A DNA stretch of 64,000 nt. Origin: CAVPDA01 sp963702495. GTDB taxonomy: Bacteria; Pseudomonadota; Gammaproteobacteria; Burkholderiales; Rhodocyclaceae. Of this stretch, positions 63,922-64,000 are shown in pieces. Where the stretch lies: positions 558,001 through 622,000 of the forward strand of contig CAVPDA010000003.1 in the NCBI GenBank assembly GCA_963702495.1. Reading direction: 5' to 3'. A program made the translations under genes and the position numbers. Position 1 is the first letter of the stretch. Each line of letters begins with the position of its first letter. The notes under the pieces were generated by a model. It saw only the letters and a list, made by a program, of their open reading frames with translations, ran no database searches and had not been told where the DNA came from.

Positions 63922-64000
63922 CTAGTGGCGCTCGCCGTGCACCGTTTCCACCAGCTTCACCGCCTGCTGCTCCATGTCCACCACCAGGCTGTCCACCTGG
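63922..64000 (-). CDS. exbB: ExbB/TolQ-like protein, C-terminal end only
   Basis: The last 25 codons of a frame entering from the right edge (QVDSLVVDMEQQAVKLVETV and GERH stop) precede exbD by one base. The position and helical, charged ending fit the C-terminus of an ExbB/MotA-TolQ proton channel. Identity is inferred mainly from the exbB-exbD order. Confidence 0.75.
   Translation of the reverse strand, partial: QVDSLVVDMEQQAVKLVETVHGERH

Overview
The window is a gene-dense, GC-rich stretch of bacterial chromosome. Gene content and order point to a betaproteobacterium, probably of the Rhodocyclales/Nitrosomonadales type: leuCDB-asd-fimV, trxA-rho, lpxK-trm112-kdsB-adk, and argD-argF-argG-ppnP-yajQ. 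The genus cannot be fixed from the sequence. A pyrophosphate-dependent phosphofructokinase beside a membrane H+-pyrophosphatase, together with a sulfide:quinone oxidoreductase operon, suggests a metabolically versatile environmental species with some sulfur oxidation or sulfide detoxification.

Layout. 1-11.8 kb (minus strand): a truncated membrane protein, fimV broken by an in-frame stop, asd, leuB-leuD-entericidin-leuC, an M48 lipoprotein peptidase, an MFS transporter, a small membrane protein and aroC. 11.8-17.8 kb: a small basic protein, fadD, a CBS-domain protein, a 7Fe ferredoxin and globin pair, then trxA and rho. 18.0-24.9 kb (plus strand): an amidoligase/transglutaminase cluster (transglutaminase-DUF2126, circularly permuted ATP-grasp fused to alpha-E, second transglutaminase). 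25.0-32.2 kb: rpmE, a GT39-type membrane protein, pgi, a tandem repeat array, orn, a Ste24-like protease, a small cytochrome c and rsgA. 32.2-36.5 kb (minus strand): a second, paralogous cluster (ATP-grasp, alpha-E, transglutaminase-like, Anbu proteasome-like peptidase). 36.7-42.5 kb: LapA-like protein, a thiolase, a CbiB-like protein, a MITE-like element, a Nudix hydrolase, a retropepsin-like protein, a doubly frameshifted amidotransferase, yajQ and ppnP. 42.5-49.2 kb: argG/argF/argD, rpsT, murJ and a PEBP protein. 49.2-57 kb (minus strand): a sulfur-related run (sterol-desaturase-like, DsrE, TlpA, PLP lyase, SQR, gamma-glutamyltransferase) with an ArsR-rhodanese regulator and a matching dyad operator. 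57-64 kb (minus strand): hppA, pfp, adk, kdsB, trm112, lpxK, exbD and the end of exbB.

The most interesting signal is the pair of ATP-grasp/alpha-E/transglutaminase clusters only about 7 kb apart. Each has, upstream of its first gene, an NtrC-like dyad and a sigma-54-like -24/-12 element separated by the same 38 bp. This suggests that both predicted peptide-ligase/peptidase systems are switched on by nitrogen limitation. The transglutaminase-like member of the Anbu cluster has lost its nucleophilic cysteine (Ala in its place) while keeping the His and Asp.

Three dispersed repeat families are visible: a 21-bp module (GTAGGG...) arranged singly, in inverted pairs and as a tandem array, whose GTAGGG end supplies the TAG stop codon of three genes; a CTCCCCTCTCCCG hairpin family; and a 139-bp element with long terminal inverted repeats. 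Three otherwise normal genes (argD, hppA, an amidotransferase) carry single-base insertions and fimV carries a premature stop, so part of this damage may be consensus sequence error rather than biology. No tRNA, rRNA, CRISPR array, prophage or intact insertion sequence was seen. The only gene-free stretch longer than 300 bases is 28677-29079, which is filled by the tandem repeat array.
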